Under the pieces are notes generated by a model, which saw nothing but the letters and a program-made list of their open reading frames with translations, did no database searches and was not told the DNA's origin. A program made the translations under genes and the position numbers. DNA of 64,000 nt from Polychytrium aggregatum (taxonomy: Eukaryota > Chytridiomycota > Chytridiomycetes > Polychytriales): NCBI RefSeq assembly GCF_025602895.1, contig NW_026516269.1, forward strand, positions 186,001 through 250,000, written 5' to 3'. Below are positions 22,801 to 34,905 of the stretch, piece after piece (the first letter of the stretch is position 1; each line of letters starts with the position of its first letter).

Positions 22801-25800
22801 TGGGCCTTGCGACGACGGTGGTTGTTGGGCTTTGGCCAGGAAGGAGAATGCAATATTCTGCATCTCTTCCAACATCGGATATCGTCGTGGCCTCTGATCG
22901 ATGAACTTGTTGATTTTGCTCGGCTCTGGTCCCCGCCGGTAGACAACGGAAACATCCATATCTGTCTGGTCTCTGCGCCGTTCTTCCACAGCGTCGAAGA
23001 TCTGGTCGAGCATCACAGCATCCGTATGCTCAAGGCACACACGGGATCCATCACCTGCCTGCACACTCCAAGTCTGAGCCTGACCCGAGGCAAGCACATC
23101 CTGTTCAGCGGCAGCGAGGACTCGACTGTCAAGGCATGGGACATCGAGTAAGTAGAGCCGAGGCGATGTTGCACATGGCCATTGCAGTTTTGCGTCAGTG
23201 GCATAGCCACGGAGAAAACTCGTGTGTTTGTCTACTGTACATGTTCTTGTGAATGTGAAGAAAGCGTCTCTTCCCATCCTCATGCTTTGGCTGACGCTGG
23301 TTTTGGTCGCATGCCAACCAGGACGGGACGATTGCTGGGCGACTTTATGAACCACACGCAGAGTGTCTTGACGCTGCTGGCGGTCCCGGAAGAGACGAAG
23401 CATCATATCCACCACAGCATTATCTCGATATCTGAAGACCACTCCGTCGCCGTGATTGACATTGAGGAGATGTATTGGTACGCATCGATCTGGCTGGCGA
23501 AGGGATGAAGCGGCTAGATGGCGGGCTTGTTTTACTGAGCCACCAGCGACCACTGCTCCTGTCCGTGTGTCTGAGACTGGGCGCTCATCTGCCCAACCCG
23601 GGCTGGCTCGCATGGACGCCCTGTCGCTCTTGCTGTGTCGCGGCTCAGGCTGATCAGCTAACTCTCCCGTTTCGTGCGCCTCTGCTGTCCGGCCAGCCTC
23701 TATCGCTTCTCGGGACATCCCTATCCGATCATGAACATTTACTTTCGCACTGCCGATGACTTTTTCATTGTTCAGTGCACCGACGGCTCGATACATGTGT
23801 GGCAGGTGCGTTTATGTGTGCGTGCACGTCTGGTGTTGTGGGTGCATGGCCCTGCCCTATCGAAATATCGACTGACGTCTGCCCGTGTGCGTGCGTGCGT
23901 GCGTACGTGGCAGCTGAAAACTGGGCACTTGGATCGTATCGAGAGCGGTCCCGTTGTCGATGATATTCTCGACGGCTGTGACAGCTCCATCAGGTAAGCT
24001 TATGTGATATAATCGCAACGGCTCAGCCTCGATGCGCAACACTTCTTCACTTGTGAGAGACAAATATGCTTGCGAGCGGAATCCTGTCCATGGTTTCGTG
24101 CTGCTTCAATGCTGGCCATGTTGCCGTTGAATCCTGGTGCTTTCCAACGCCTTTCGCTCGCCGTTGCAGTTGTCGCAAATATGGTCGTGACTACCAACTC
24201 GCCAGCATCAAACAAACCATATCCGCGTTCCCGATTCACAGCACCGATAAGGGTGAGTTGTCGGATGCCGCTGCGGCTGGATGTGTGAGCAACGGCGTAC
24301 GCCAGGATGCTGATCGTAGCGCATCTTTATGGCCATTGGCGCCGGCTTTCAGCACCGCCCCCGGTCCTGGTGTTCCTCGTGAACGTCAAGCGCCTTGCCA
24401 ACGACATCTACAGCAGCCAATGCACTCTCAGCCCGCCAAGCTCCCCGATCCATCGACACAACCGATCGAGGACTGCCACGGCGCGATCCGGGAGCGAGGA
24501 TCTGGGCCAAAAGTTGCCCAACCGCGCAGCCTCTCCAAACAAACAAATCACGGAAATGTTCAAGCCCATGATCGACAAGGTCAAGATCATGGTCGAGAGT
24601 GTCGCCTCGTCCGCGGCTACACCCACGGGCGCACGCACCCCCGTCGAAGACACATCCAACTCTCTGCCGCAAAAGGAAGCCGAAGTCACGATCAGCGAGC
24701 CCGTCAGTCAGACGACGCTGGACTGGGGTATTCTTCAGGCCGTGTTTTCCTCGCTGCTGTCCTGGGGGTTTGAGGGCGGCGTCGACGGCATCTGCGTGAG
24801 CAAGTTTGGCCTCTTGCCACCCCAACCCTCGGTCGCGTTTGGGTTCAGAGGGTAAGACGAACGACCGACTGGCCGACCGACTGGCCGACCGACTGGCCGA
24901 CCGACTGACCGACTGGCCAACTCACCGGGGCAACGCCAGTCTCTATCGCGATGGTGGAGAATCTGCTGTCACTGACGCTGCCTCTCCCTCTCCGATTCTC
25001 AATTGGCTAGGACGAACGGATTCCTGTCCATCTTGGCCCCAAACTCTGGTATTCCGTCGCAGGACTGGAGGGTCTCACCGACAATCAGCGCATCGCGGCT
25101 GCTGATGATCCTATCTTTGGTTCGCACGGTCTTGTCGATGAAGGGTGAGTCTCGATCAAGCTCGCTCGTCCGACACAACAGCAGCGGTCTCTCGTTGCGT
25201 GCGCGCTGGAAGGCTGTCGTGCCAGACATTTGCCTCTCTCCATAATTAATTATGAAGAGCCCCAAGAAGAGGGAATGGGGCGGTGATGGGATCGTTCCTT
25301 GAAGCGCATCTTGCTTCGATCCGGCAGTGTCCACGACTGACATGCCCCCCGTTCCTCGTCGCTCAGGTCTGGAAGAAGATGCCATTGCCGTTATTACCTA
25401 CTATGGCGCAACCCTTCCCCACAGCATCGGATCTCGGTTCAAGTTTCCTTCATTCTCATACCTCGCTCGGTTCTGGCAGGACCCCGTGGGTGAGGACTCG
25501 GTCATTCCGTCGATCATCGCACCGAATCCACGATCCGTCTGGCTATGATGGGCCATCATGCCTCTGCGCCATCCGACACCGTCTCTGAAATGGATCAGAG
25601 GTCGTCGAATGTCTAATCTCTCGCCTTACTCACTCTTCGGATCGCACCAGCCGACATTCAGCAGGCCGCTCGGAGTCTTTTCAATATGGCCCTCAGCAAA
25701 ATGCCCGAGGAAGAGCGCCAGTCCGTCATCAACTACTGGAAGTCGTATCGTAAGTCTAACCTCGGGTTCTCAGAGACGAATGTGAAACATATACGCTGGG

Positions 25801-27850
25801 TGCTGCGACGAGAGCGGGAGGAGCGGCCCTCTCCCCTTTGCATGGAAAGAAACGAGACTCTATTGTACTTGACGTATCCGACATACACCTTGTCGCTGTT
25901 TTTCTGACCTGATCCTGCCCTGCATCCTGGCATCGACCGCCTTTGTCCAGTCCCAGTGTCGTATACGCCCCCCAGGAAGGAAAAGACAAACATGCGATGC
26001 GCAATCATCATGGGGATCCTTGGCGTTCATTTCCCCAACGCATTTACCCAGAGGTTTGTGCAGTCTCTGCAGTTCGTCCGGCTGTCTCGTCTACCAATAT
26101 TGTAACCGCCACTCCTAACCCCACGATATCAGAAACAGTTTCACTAATAATCGCAGCACAACTGTGCATATGTCGCCGATTGCACAACTCTCACGAGATA
26201 TCTCTACTGCATTTGCGTATCGGACAGGATCTGCAAGGATGTTGCCGAGTCGCTCGACATTGCCCTCCGAGACGACCAGAAGAGCCACATTGCGTACCGC
26301 ATTGCCGCCGTCGAGATCATTGGCCACGGCTTCACGACGTGGGAGCCCCATATCAACGGGTCGGCGGTCCTCCGAGGCATCATAGCACTGACGGGGCTCG
26401 GGATCGCTCCTGCCCCGAGCTCCGTGTCTAGTGGCGCTGTCCAGAGCACGCTTGTGGTGCCGGGCGGGTCGATAGTTCGAAGTGGCTCCTCCAAGTCCCT
26501 GAGCGCCTCGACCAGCCTCAAAACAACCCTCGCCGGCGGCAACAGTAGCTCAACGAATATTCCATCGCCATCAGGGCCGTCGTCTCAGCCACAGCCTCAG
26601 CCTCAGCAACAACAGCAACAGTCACAGCCGCAAGCTCAATTGCAATCGCAACCGCAATCGCAACCACAACCGCAGGCTCCACCTACACCGCTCATGGTGA
26701 TTGCGAGACAGGCCATAATCCAGATTGCCTCGGCAAACACGCCACTGTTTATATCGACAGTCACCTTTGATTTGGTCCACTCCAAGAGCATCGAAGAGCG
26801 ATCGGCTGGCCTGAAACTGCTTGGAATGTTTATCGCAAGGGTAAGCGTGTTTGCGGAAGGGAGGGAGCAAGGAAGGTTGCTTTGTGAGCACCAGTCATAG
26901 GCAATGTCGGACGCTGCCCTCTGAATTTGATCTGTGGGTCTGGGCAGTTCGACATTCACACACGACCTCGCTCAACCCTGTAGAAACCGTCGATCCTCTA
27001 TGCTCACTTGACTCGAATCGCCGAAGCCATGGTCAAGTCTCTGGATCCGAACCAGCCAGTGATGCGTGACGCTCTGCAGCCCATCGTGACCTTCAACTTT
27101 GCAGAATTGGTCAGGACCTATCCAAACGTCTCTTTTCACGCTGGAACTCAGCGACTGGCCGTGGGCACCACCGAGGGCGTCAGCGTTGTGTACGACTTTA
27201 AAACGGCCACCAAGGTTCAAATTCTGGAGGTACGGCGGATGCCATGGATGCGCAGAGCCAGCAAGCGGTGTGGTGATGGGCAAACGGAGGACGAGGACTC
27301 GATCGCATCCAGCCACCAACTTGCATAGCCCCGCCACTTGCATATCCATCGACGGCAAGCACAAAGCTGACCCGTTGTGCGTGGAGGGGGGCCGACAACG
27401 GCACTAACTCCAATGTCCTCGTCTGGCTTTATCTGGTCCTTAGGGACACGCTCGCCCCGTGACCGCTGTTTCGTATTCGCCCGACGGCAAGATGATTGCA
27501 ACGTTCTCGATCGAAGAAGGTTCTGTGAGGATATGGCAGCCCTCGTCCGGATTCTTGGGCATCTCGGCGGCACTGGCTTCTGTTGGTGCCGTCAGCCAAA
27601 TGAAGAGTTTCCGGACTTTTAATGTGGGATCCCCAGAGGGTGAGTGCCGTTACTTTGAGTGCCCGGGGTGCAGGAGGAAAGGCTCTTTTCGCCGATACTG
27701 ATCTGTTGCTTTATCGTGTGGCTAAATCGTCCTCATCCAGGGGCGGCGTTGCTGACCGATGTCCTCCACGAAGTCAAGCTCGACTGGGTCTCTGACCGAA
27801 CGGTCAAGCTGAGGAGTATCAAGGAGCTGGAACTGTCGTTTACAGTCTAG
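19857..27850 (+). CDS. WDR7: WDR7 / rabconnectin-3 beta homologue, 23 exons
   Basis: Exons: 19857-20024, 20139-20260, 20518-20602, 20882-20959, 21059-21119, 21351-21557, 21660-21966, 22035-22537, 22690-22788, 22943-23147, 23322-23477, 23697-23805, 23914-23993, 24170-24252, 24353-24851, 25011-25144, 25367-25489, 25651-25749, 25951-26053, 26228-26840, 26984-27229, 27444-27639, 27741-27850. All phases close to 1,461 aa; human WDR7 is about 1,490. N-terminal WD repeats include AAMWDLEDGRC, SGSEDSTVKAWDIETG, ISEDHSVAVIDIEE and CTDGSIHVWQLKTGHLDR. A helical middle follows (VLVFLVNVKRLANDIYSSQ), then C-terminal repeats (GHARPVTAVSYSPDGKMIAT). WDR7 partners DMXL/Rav1-type proteins to assemble the V-ATPase on endosomes. 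Yeast has no WDR7. The exon 6/7 junction is least certain. The intron at 20025-20138 is 114 nt without an in-frame stop, so it could be retained. Confidence 0.94.
24858..24918. repeat. 12-bp tandem repeat in a WDR7 intron
   Basis: About 4.5 copies of CGACCGACTGGC lie directly after the GTAAGA donor of the intron 24852-25010; the last copy is degenerate. Confidence 0.9.
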
Positions 27851-28321
27851 GCTGCACGTTTGAGATGTGCGAACGAGGTGTGCATCTTTGAGTCGTGGCG
27901 ATCCGCAAGTGCAGAGCGCAAACACAGAAACAATAAATCAAACAGAACGAAGATGCCAGAGAGGCCTGGACTCTTCAGATCCATTCTTTATAGAATATCC
28001 CGGCCGCATGTCGTCGATGGCGATCGTGAGATTGTGATGCTCGCTAAGCCTCCCACAACAATCGACTGCATACTGCCTCGCACAGAGACTCCTTCCATCT
28101 GAGCTCGCTGGCATGCATGTCTGGGCAGACCATGGAATCGGCGCGGCTTGTTGGCCACCCGATTCGAACCAGACACGACATTCTCCACAACAACGGCGCC
28201 TTCAGCTTTCGCCCCTTTGCCCCTTTGCCCCTCGCCCCTTGGCTCCTTGCCATCTGCCTGTCCCTGTTCCTCGCCGACAGCATCCCGCTGCCGTTGTCTC
28301 TCCTGCCGACTTGGCTCCGAC
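27851..28321. other. Intergenic: WDR7 3' end and A-T-R gene promoter
   Basis: No gene is supported. AATAAAT at about 27930 is a candidate polyadenylation signal for WDR7. A CCCCTTTGCCCCTTTGCCCCTCGCCCCTTGG pyrimidine-rich repeat at 28211-28245 precedes the next start codon. Confidence 0.5.
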
Positions 28322-31300
28322 ATGGTCGTCAGCACCCACGACTCGGACGACATACTCGGCATCGAGGTCCAGCCCATCGAGTCGATGGAGGAGGATGCCG
28401 AGATAGTCGAGGTGTCCGCAGTCGAGCCCGAACCTGTTCAGCCCGAACCAGCTCTGCCCGCCGACCCCTTCGACCCTTGGGTCCATCCGGTCGAAGCCTT
28501 CATCCGGATGGCCCGCGACGAGCCCGATGCCCTCTGCATCAACACCTACGAGAGCGGCGAGTCTGTGCGCTACTCATACCGCGATGTGTGGAAACATGCA
28601 TACTCAATCGCCCAGGCTCTCAAGGCGCTTCCTGGCTGGAACGACGACGACCACGAGGTCGTCGGCACCTTCTGCGAGGCCGAAGCCAGCTGGGTGTTCT
28701 TCTCGCTCGCCGTGTGGATGCTGGGCAAGTGAGTATCGGCCCAGATGCTGTGATTCGATCTGTCTGTTGCATGGTCCTGGCTGTGGATGTCGCTGCCACC
28801 AGTCCAGGGTCAGAAGGATTGGCTGTGGAATGTGCTGTGAGTGAATTCTCCCTCCAGGGATGACAGGCAACAGCCGCAGTTGACTCACCCACGTATCCAC
28901 CGACAGGAAAACCCTCAACTTTGGTCTCAACTGGCCATCGGCTGTCCGCAAGGCCATCTGTGCGAGGTATAGCATCAGCAGCGATGAGCCAAGGAGGCAG
29001 TCCGATTGTGGGTGGAGTCGACAGAGTGGGAGACTGACCCACGATCGACAAAGCCGGGACTGACGCACTCTCGATCACCATGGCACCCAACAGACACTCG
29101 GTCAAGTACATCCTTCACCACTACACCAAGCCTGGAAGGACGGAAGGAGTGACGTTGGTGGACGGTGGCACTTTCCCGATGCTCAGCGAGGTCCCTGCTC
29201 CATCGCTCGAACTCTGCGAGCCACTCGATGATATCGTGGCAATCCAGTGTACCTCGGGAACAACTGGTACGTGGAATAGTCAGGAAGAACGGCAGAGCAT
29301 GATGTCGGATGGTGGACAGCTTGGGGCATGACATGAAGCAAGAGGTTGTGCTAACGATGCATGTACAATCAATAACTCTGCTTCCTGCATCCCCGTCGCT
29401 CACACAGGCATCCCCAAGTCGTGAGTTATCCTGTGGATTCTGATGTTGTGGATTCTGTTTCTGTGTCTACCTGATGCTTGTTCACAGTCACAATTGACCG
29501 CATCAACACTCGTGGACTGAATCCTTCTGTGTTTGATGTTGATGGTTGCAGTTTCAAGTTTGCACACACTGGAATGATCACAGGTCGAGCCTCTATTGGA
29601 ATGCTGAAGAGTAGCGTTGGGCTTTTGCAGGTAACTATGCTTGACATCGAATATCGCATTAATACGTGGGCAATACTGGGTATACTGACATTGATTATTT
29701 TTAGGCTCCATCCTTTGTGGCCACATTCGGCTCACTTCCTTGCGTTCTGAATCTTGGAGGATCTGTGTGGATTCCAAAGCCAACATTCCACGCAGTTGAG
29801 AGAGCCAACAACGTCGCCCAACTACTGATTGAAGATGTTTCCTTTATATACCTGGTAAGTAGCAGGAGAATGAGCCGGATATTTAGTATCTCGTTCCTAG
29901 CCTCAAGTTACTCATCGTCCCACAGACCCCCACATTCATGAAGTTGGTCATCAGCACCGCCGCTTCCCAGAGCCCGACCGTCAAATGGATGAAAACAAAG
30001 TGTATTGCGTTGGGGTCCGAGCATATTCCCATGAGTGTCATGCACATGACGAGGGAGAGATTCCCAAATGCCGAGATCCAGTCGGGATATGGATCGAGTG
30101 AGGTACAGTTCATCCGTTCACATTTCATCGCAATGTATTGCACGATCACTAAACAACACACCTCGCCAGGCAGCAGTTGTTGGTGCAATTTCATATATGC
30201 GGATCCCGAACAACAGCCCCATCCCAGAGAAGTTGGTCTACAAGCTGGCCAAGCCTGGGGTGCGCTGTCTCCTCTTTGACGAGGAGGGCAATATCGTTGA
30301 TCAAAATGTCTCCAAGAGTGGAATACTGGTCTTTGCCGTCGACCCCGACCATCCCGTCCGCAACCACCCCGACTTTGTCAACGCCGATCCCAACGACAGA
30401 CTGGCCTCCTTTGGCTTCCTCAGCGACGGCTCGCCTCGTGTCTGCACCATGGACTGGGTCGAGATGATCAGCGAGAACGAGTTTACGGTCGTTGGAAGGT
30501 GAGTGCAATATCCCTGTGCCCACCGAGTGGTCTGTGCCCTCCTTCCACTGGTTCTCCGCCAATCCATCCCACACTCTGCTTCAACATGTCTCTCACACCT
30601 CCAGATTCGACCAGAAGATCAAGGTCAACGGTGTCTATGTCGACCTGAACCATCTCGAGGCCCTGGTCGTCCAGCACCTGAGCCACACCATCGCCGACTG
30701 TGCGTTTGTCCAGACCTCCGAGAAGAAGATCGTGATGCTGTATGTTCTCCAGGCCCGCCCCACGACCCGCACCGAGCCCAGCGACATCATCCGGATGACC
30801 CAGGATCTGCTTGCACTCGTCAACGTCTCCAAGGTGCCGATCCACAACTGCTTCCAGCTCGACGAGATCCCCATGATCGAGATTGGCAAGCGCGACCTCA
30901 AGAAGATCAAGTGGATCGCCGAGAACAACGATCTGCACCAAGGATCCGTTGTGTATCCCCGTCTCGCCCCCAGCGAGGCCCCGCTGTTTCGCATCGCGGC
31001 TGCAATCTCCAGCCTCGGCAGCCAGCTCCTCGGGATTCCCTCTCTCGACGGCCGCAACTACAGCATCAGCGGAGCTGGGTTTGACTCGCTGAGTGTTGGC
31101 CGCCTGGCCCTGGCCATCAAGGAAGAGTACGATGTCGAGATCTCGCCGATGATGCTGCTCTCGAACGGCCTGACGCCCCTCGATGTCGCCCAGCTGGTGA
31201 TTGATCTCCAAGGCAACCACCCGCTGATGCCGCCGACAGTCGACCTCGACCAGGAGGCCGCCCGGCTCGACGATGCGAGTGTGACGGCCGAGGGTCTCCC

Positions 31301-32028
31301 TCCACTTGTCTTTCCCGAGTCGCCTCGCGGCATCGTCCTGACGGGGGCCACTGGCTTCCTCGGATCGTTCCTGCTGTACGAGCTGGCTGCCAAGTTCCCT
31401 GCTGCCAGGATCTACTGTCTGGTCCGAGCCGCGAGCGACCAGGCTGCCATCGACCGCATCTTTGAGACAGCCAGGAAGCTGATCCTCAACCCGCAGCAGA
31501 CGCACTACCTCGTGAACAGTGTCAAGCCGCGACTCGTTGGTGTCTGCGGCGATCTGTCGCTCGACCAGTGGGGACTGACCAACAAGCGATGGAAGAAGAT
31601 CAGCAAGGAGACCGACATGGTTGTGCACTGCGGCGCCGAGGTGCACTGGCTCGACGACTATGAGGCGCTCAAGGGGCCGAATGTCCTGGGCACGGCGACG
31701 GCCCTGCGGCTGGCCACGACCCACCACCTGAAGCCGCTGCACTTCATCTCGGCGGTCGGGGCGATTCCCATGGCACGGGGTGCAAGGACGCCGCTCGAGG
31801 AGAGGGTGTATTCCAACTGGAACGTCTCTGGCGGGTATGCACAGACCAAGTGGGTCTCTGAGCAGCTGATCAACAAGGCACGATCGAGGGGAGTGCCTGC
31901 GACGATCATCCGACCATCGCTGATTGCAAGCGACAGTGTCTATGGAGGTGAGTCACTGGGTGTAATATGGCAATGTGGTGTGGTGGTGTGGTGGTGTGGT
32001 GGTGTGGTGGTGCAGCAGCTCATCTCAG

Positions 32029-32121
<93 letters not shown>

Positions 32122-32792
32122 TCAGTGTGCCACTCGGACGACTACATCTGGCAGTACATCAAGGGGTGCATCCGCATCGGGATCGCTCCCTCCAATGCCA
32201 CCCCCGTGACCATCACCATGAATCCAGTCGACCATGTCGCCAAGGTGGTCGCTGCGATCGCAGCCTCCGAGGTGGCCCTGCCCAAGTTTGTGTTCCACAT
32301 CAGCGACCCAGAGCGCAGGTGAGATGAACGAGCGAGCCGAGTGGCAAGCAGTCAGGGAGGGCAGGATGAGTGCCATTCCTCGGCAGTCACTCGCTCACCC
32401 ACACCACCATCCCACACATCCTGTCCCTCGGCCCACCTCGCAGCGTCGTCACCGAGACCAAACTGTTCGAGATCGTCAATGCCTATGGCTGGCCCGTCAT
32501 GTTCGAGACCCGCGAGCGATTCAAGGCCCTGCTTTACCGACCGTCGCTGCCCAACGGCTCGTCGATGCTGACGCTCATGCATCTGATCCTGAGCATGTCC
32601 TTCCTGGTCGACAACACCAACACCCGGTCGATCTATCCGGCCCTCGGTTCCCAGGCCGGGAGGATCGCCGGGCGAGGGCTGCTGTACTTGACCCACATCG
32701 GGTATCTGCCACCTCCTCTGAACCCTCCGTCGCCGCTGAGACCCGAGGAGCACCCGCGGCCCAACATCTTCCGTCCCGACACCCACAACTAG
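28322..32792 (+). CDS. NRPS-like adenylation-thiolation-reductase (A-T-R) enzyme, 11 exons
   Basis: Exons 28322-28728, 28907-28966, 29094-29266, 29408-29420, 29552-29630, 29705-29854, 29926-30102, 30170-30498, 30605-31947, 32126-32318, 32444-32792 give 1,090 aa. The adenylation domain (about 60-570) has the P-loop CTSGTTGIPKS (206-218), split by a 13-nt exon, and SGYGSSE. The carrier site is [13 protein letters not shown] (Ser about 621, phosphopantetheine). The C-terminal Rossmann reductase shows [20 protein letters not shown] (about 707) and catalytic [12 protein letters not shown] (Y875, K879). The layout matches alpha-aminoadipate reductase (LYS2) and fungal A-T-R enzymes: acid activated, loaded as thioester, reduced to aldehyde or alcohol with NADPH. 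It lacks the extra N-terminal part of LYS2 and the A-domain sequence differs, so the substrate is unknown. No tailoring genes adjoin it. Confidence 0.92.
31972..32120. repeat. GTGGTG and (CACTCT)15 arrays filling an A-T-R gene intron
   Basis: The 178-nt intron 31948-32125 consists of a TGTGGTGG-type array (about 31972-32014) followed by 15 perfect CACTCT units (32031-32120) that run straight into the CTCTCAG acceptor. The array is therefore the polypyrimidine tract of this splice site. Confidence 0.95.
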
Positions 32793-33189
32793 CTCGGTGG
32801 TGGAGGTCACTGCATGTTTGGCAGTGCCATTCATGGCGCATCCCATGCACAGCCATGGTCCTTCACTTGCACGGTGCCTCACAACTCCCTGACACACACT
32901 CCTGATCTATCGCTTCGGAGTCTGTGCACGACATCCAGTGCTTGCCGATGTGTCCCACTCTCACCCCGTCCACATACCCCGATGTCGCCCCAGTCACCCT
33001 GTCGGCAATTGACTGTCTGTCCTGGTCAATATCACAGCCATCTTGGATTCTCCATGTGATTCCTCCGTCTGGTGCGAGTACTTGTGGACAGAGACATGAC
33101 TGCTGATGCAACAGAGTGATTGGATTGGAGTGTAGATCGCCTGAACTTGATATTCGCCTGGACTGGCACGCTCTGGATGTGGAGTCACT

Positions 33190-33880
33190 CGAGACGACTG
33201 AAATCCCGCAGATTGTCCACCAGAGAACCCGGTGCGACGCAGGAAGGACTGGATACAAGAATATCAGCACCATCGAGACCATCTTGTCGTTGTGGTCCAG
33301 ACGGTCTTCCCAGACGGCTCGGTTCTGGAGGGCCAGCTGCTTGAGGCGGTTGGGCAGGGTGATGAGCCCGCATCTGAGGTGCATCGCTCCATAGGATGTG
33401 TTCCGCACCACTCTGACGAGTCGGGTCAGACAGTGCATCTGTGCTCGACTGAGTACCACGGCTTGCTGCTTCGTGAGCACTTCGAGGGTCAGTCCATACT
33501 CGAGCATGGGCCGAACGAAGGTCTTGAACACCCTCGTCACCGTCTTGGCCGAGTATCGACCCAAGCTCATTCCGTGCTTCACCAGCTTGTCGCCGGCACC
33601 TCTAGCCTTGTGAGTGATGTTCTGGATCTGGCGGTCCGTCCTGAAGCCGTTGATGTCGACGATGGCTCCGAGGTACCGGAACTCCTTGGCGACTGGCAGC
33701 TCCTTGCCGTACAGGTGCACCTTGGCATCCTTCTCTGGGTGCTGTTCGGTGAACATCACCTCGCACTTCGGGGGCGAGAACTGGTATCGATTCTCGATGC
33801 TGTGGGCCTCGCAGATGTCGAGGAGGCGCTGGGTCTGGTTGGGGCGGCAGATGAGCACACCGCGGGGTGGCATTTGAGCA
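33190..33880 (-). mobile_element. Non-LTR (LINE-type) reverse transcriptase relic 1
   Basis: A minus-strand open frame (32863-33960) contains the region after the RT palm: RLLDICEAHSIENRYQFSPP, KCEVMF, EFRYLGAIVDINGF, VFKTFVRPMLEYGL and LSRAQMHCLTRLVRVV. This is the typical thumb and downstream part of LINE-type ORF2. The catalytic palm with YADD is missing, so it is a 5'-truncated dead copy. Frame edges beyond the stated span show no similarity I can recognise. Confidence 0.85.
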
Positions 33881-33960
33881 CTACGTTTATGGGCATCATA
33901 AGAGCCCTCCGTAACCAGAGTGCCTTGTGCTGGTGAGCGAGAGCGCTTCTTCCCGTCCAT

Positions 33961-34518
33961 GCACAGCGGCCTTGGCGCTCAAATTGCCCTTGGTGACCGG
34001 ATAAACATGGAATATCGGAGTTGGACAAGGAGGATTTTGTCTCGATCTGCTCCATGGAGTCGCAGGGGTGGCACCACATGGCTTGGTTGGTGCTGCGAGA
34101 AAGGGGACGATGCAGAGAACATCCAAATAGGAATTTTGTGATCATTGCGGTCTGCACCATCGCTTTCTGCTCTTCGATGCAAAGCTCCCTCAATCCGTCG
34201 AGGAGTAAGAGCCGGAAGATAAATTGAGACAGCGCCGTGCATTGAAAACCTCATTACCTGCCTCGCCCTCAAGTCGCCAGGTCAGTTTTTGCTCCAGGAC
34301 GGGGTCACTCGAGTTGCTGCGACCATCGCCGGTGTTGTGATCTCTGTTGCCCATGCTGTCGCCACTCTGCTAAAACCCATGCTGTCATGTTCCCATGCTG
34401 CCGGTCCATCTGGGCTGACCTCTGCAATATCAACTTGCATCTCCATCGACTCTCTCGGTTAGCAGACCCAGGTTTCCATTTGACGCCCGTCTCCAGCCCT
34501 CCCCGTCACACCTCCAAG
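33961..34518. other. Intergenic, upstream of the small secreted protein gene
   Basis: No gene is seen. CCATGCTG motifs recur at 34350-34400. It probably contains degraded retroelement flank and the promoter and leader of the gene starting at 34519. Confidence 0.45.
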
Positions 34519-34905
34519 ATGAAGTCCAAGCTCGCTTGTCTCGTCGCCCTCATTGCTGCCTCTGCTATCCAGGCTCAAACAGTCACCGGTGCTCAAATGT
34601 GCGCCAATATCGGCTTGTGCATCAAAGATACCAACGGCAACTACTGCTACGATGATGTCATGAGCGATCTCAAGATCGTGCAAAACGCCGCGGATATCCC
34701 CACCATCCAGAAGTATCTCTGCACCGAGTGCCTTCGCGACATCGTGTTGTGGGTCGAGGCCAATCCCAGAGCTCCTGCCAGCACGATTGCCCAGTTCCAG
34801 AACTTAACTCGGCAGGTTGATCAGGTCTGCGGCTCCGACTTTCTGCCTCTCTTCCCTCCCCCTGCCTCCGATTCACCTACTCCTCCTGTCGTTATGGGCG
34901 CATAA
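34519..34905 (+). CDS. Small secreted cysteine-containing protein
   Basis: A single exon of 128 aa. The start is placed at MKSKLACLVALIAASAIQA, a textbook signal peptide with a cleavage-like AQA site. The mature chain is about 108 aa with six Cys (MCANIGLC, NYCYDD, YLCTEC, QVCGSD) and ends in a Pro/Ser-rich tail (PPPASDSPTPP). The size, secretion signal and Cys content resemble fungal secreted proteins of unknown role. It sits between two dead LINE fragments, a neighbourhood often occupied by fast-evolving secreted genes. I recognise no family. Confidence 0.82.
   Translation: MKSKLACLVALIAASAIQAQTVTGAQMCANIGLCIKDTNGNYCYDDVMSDLKIVQNAADIPTIQKYLCTECLRDIVLWVEANPRAPASTIAQFQNLTRQVDQVCGSDFLPLFPPPASDSPTPPVVMGA

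Noticed and set aside
24923-25010. Possible extra WDR7 exon starting SLYRDGGESAVTD
   Set aside because: Its frame does not lead into the conserved TNGFLSILAPN block, while direct joining from 24851 to 25011 keeps frame and family alignment.
30483-31742. 419-aa minus frame opposite the A-T-R gene
   Set aside because: The sense strand has the carrier and reductase motifs; this is an antisense shadow.
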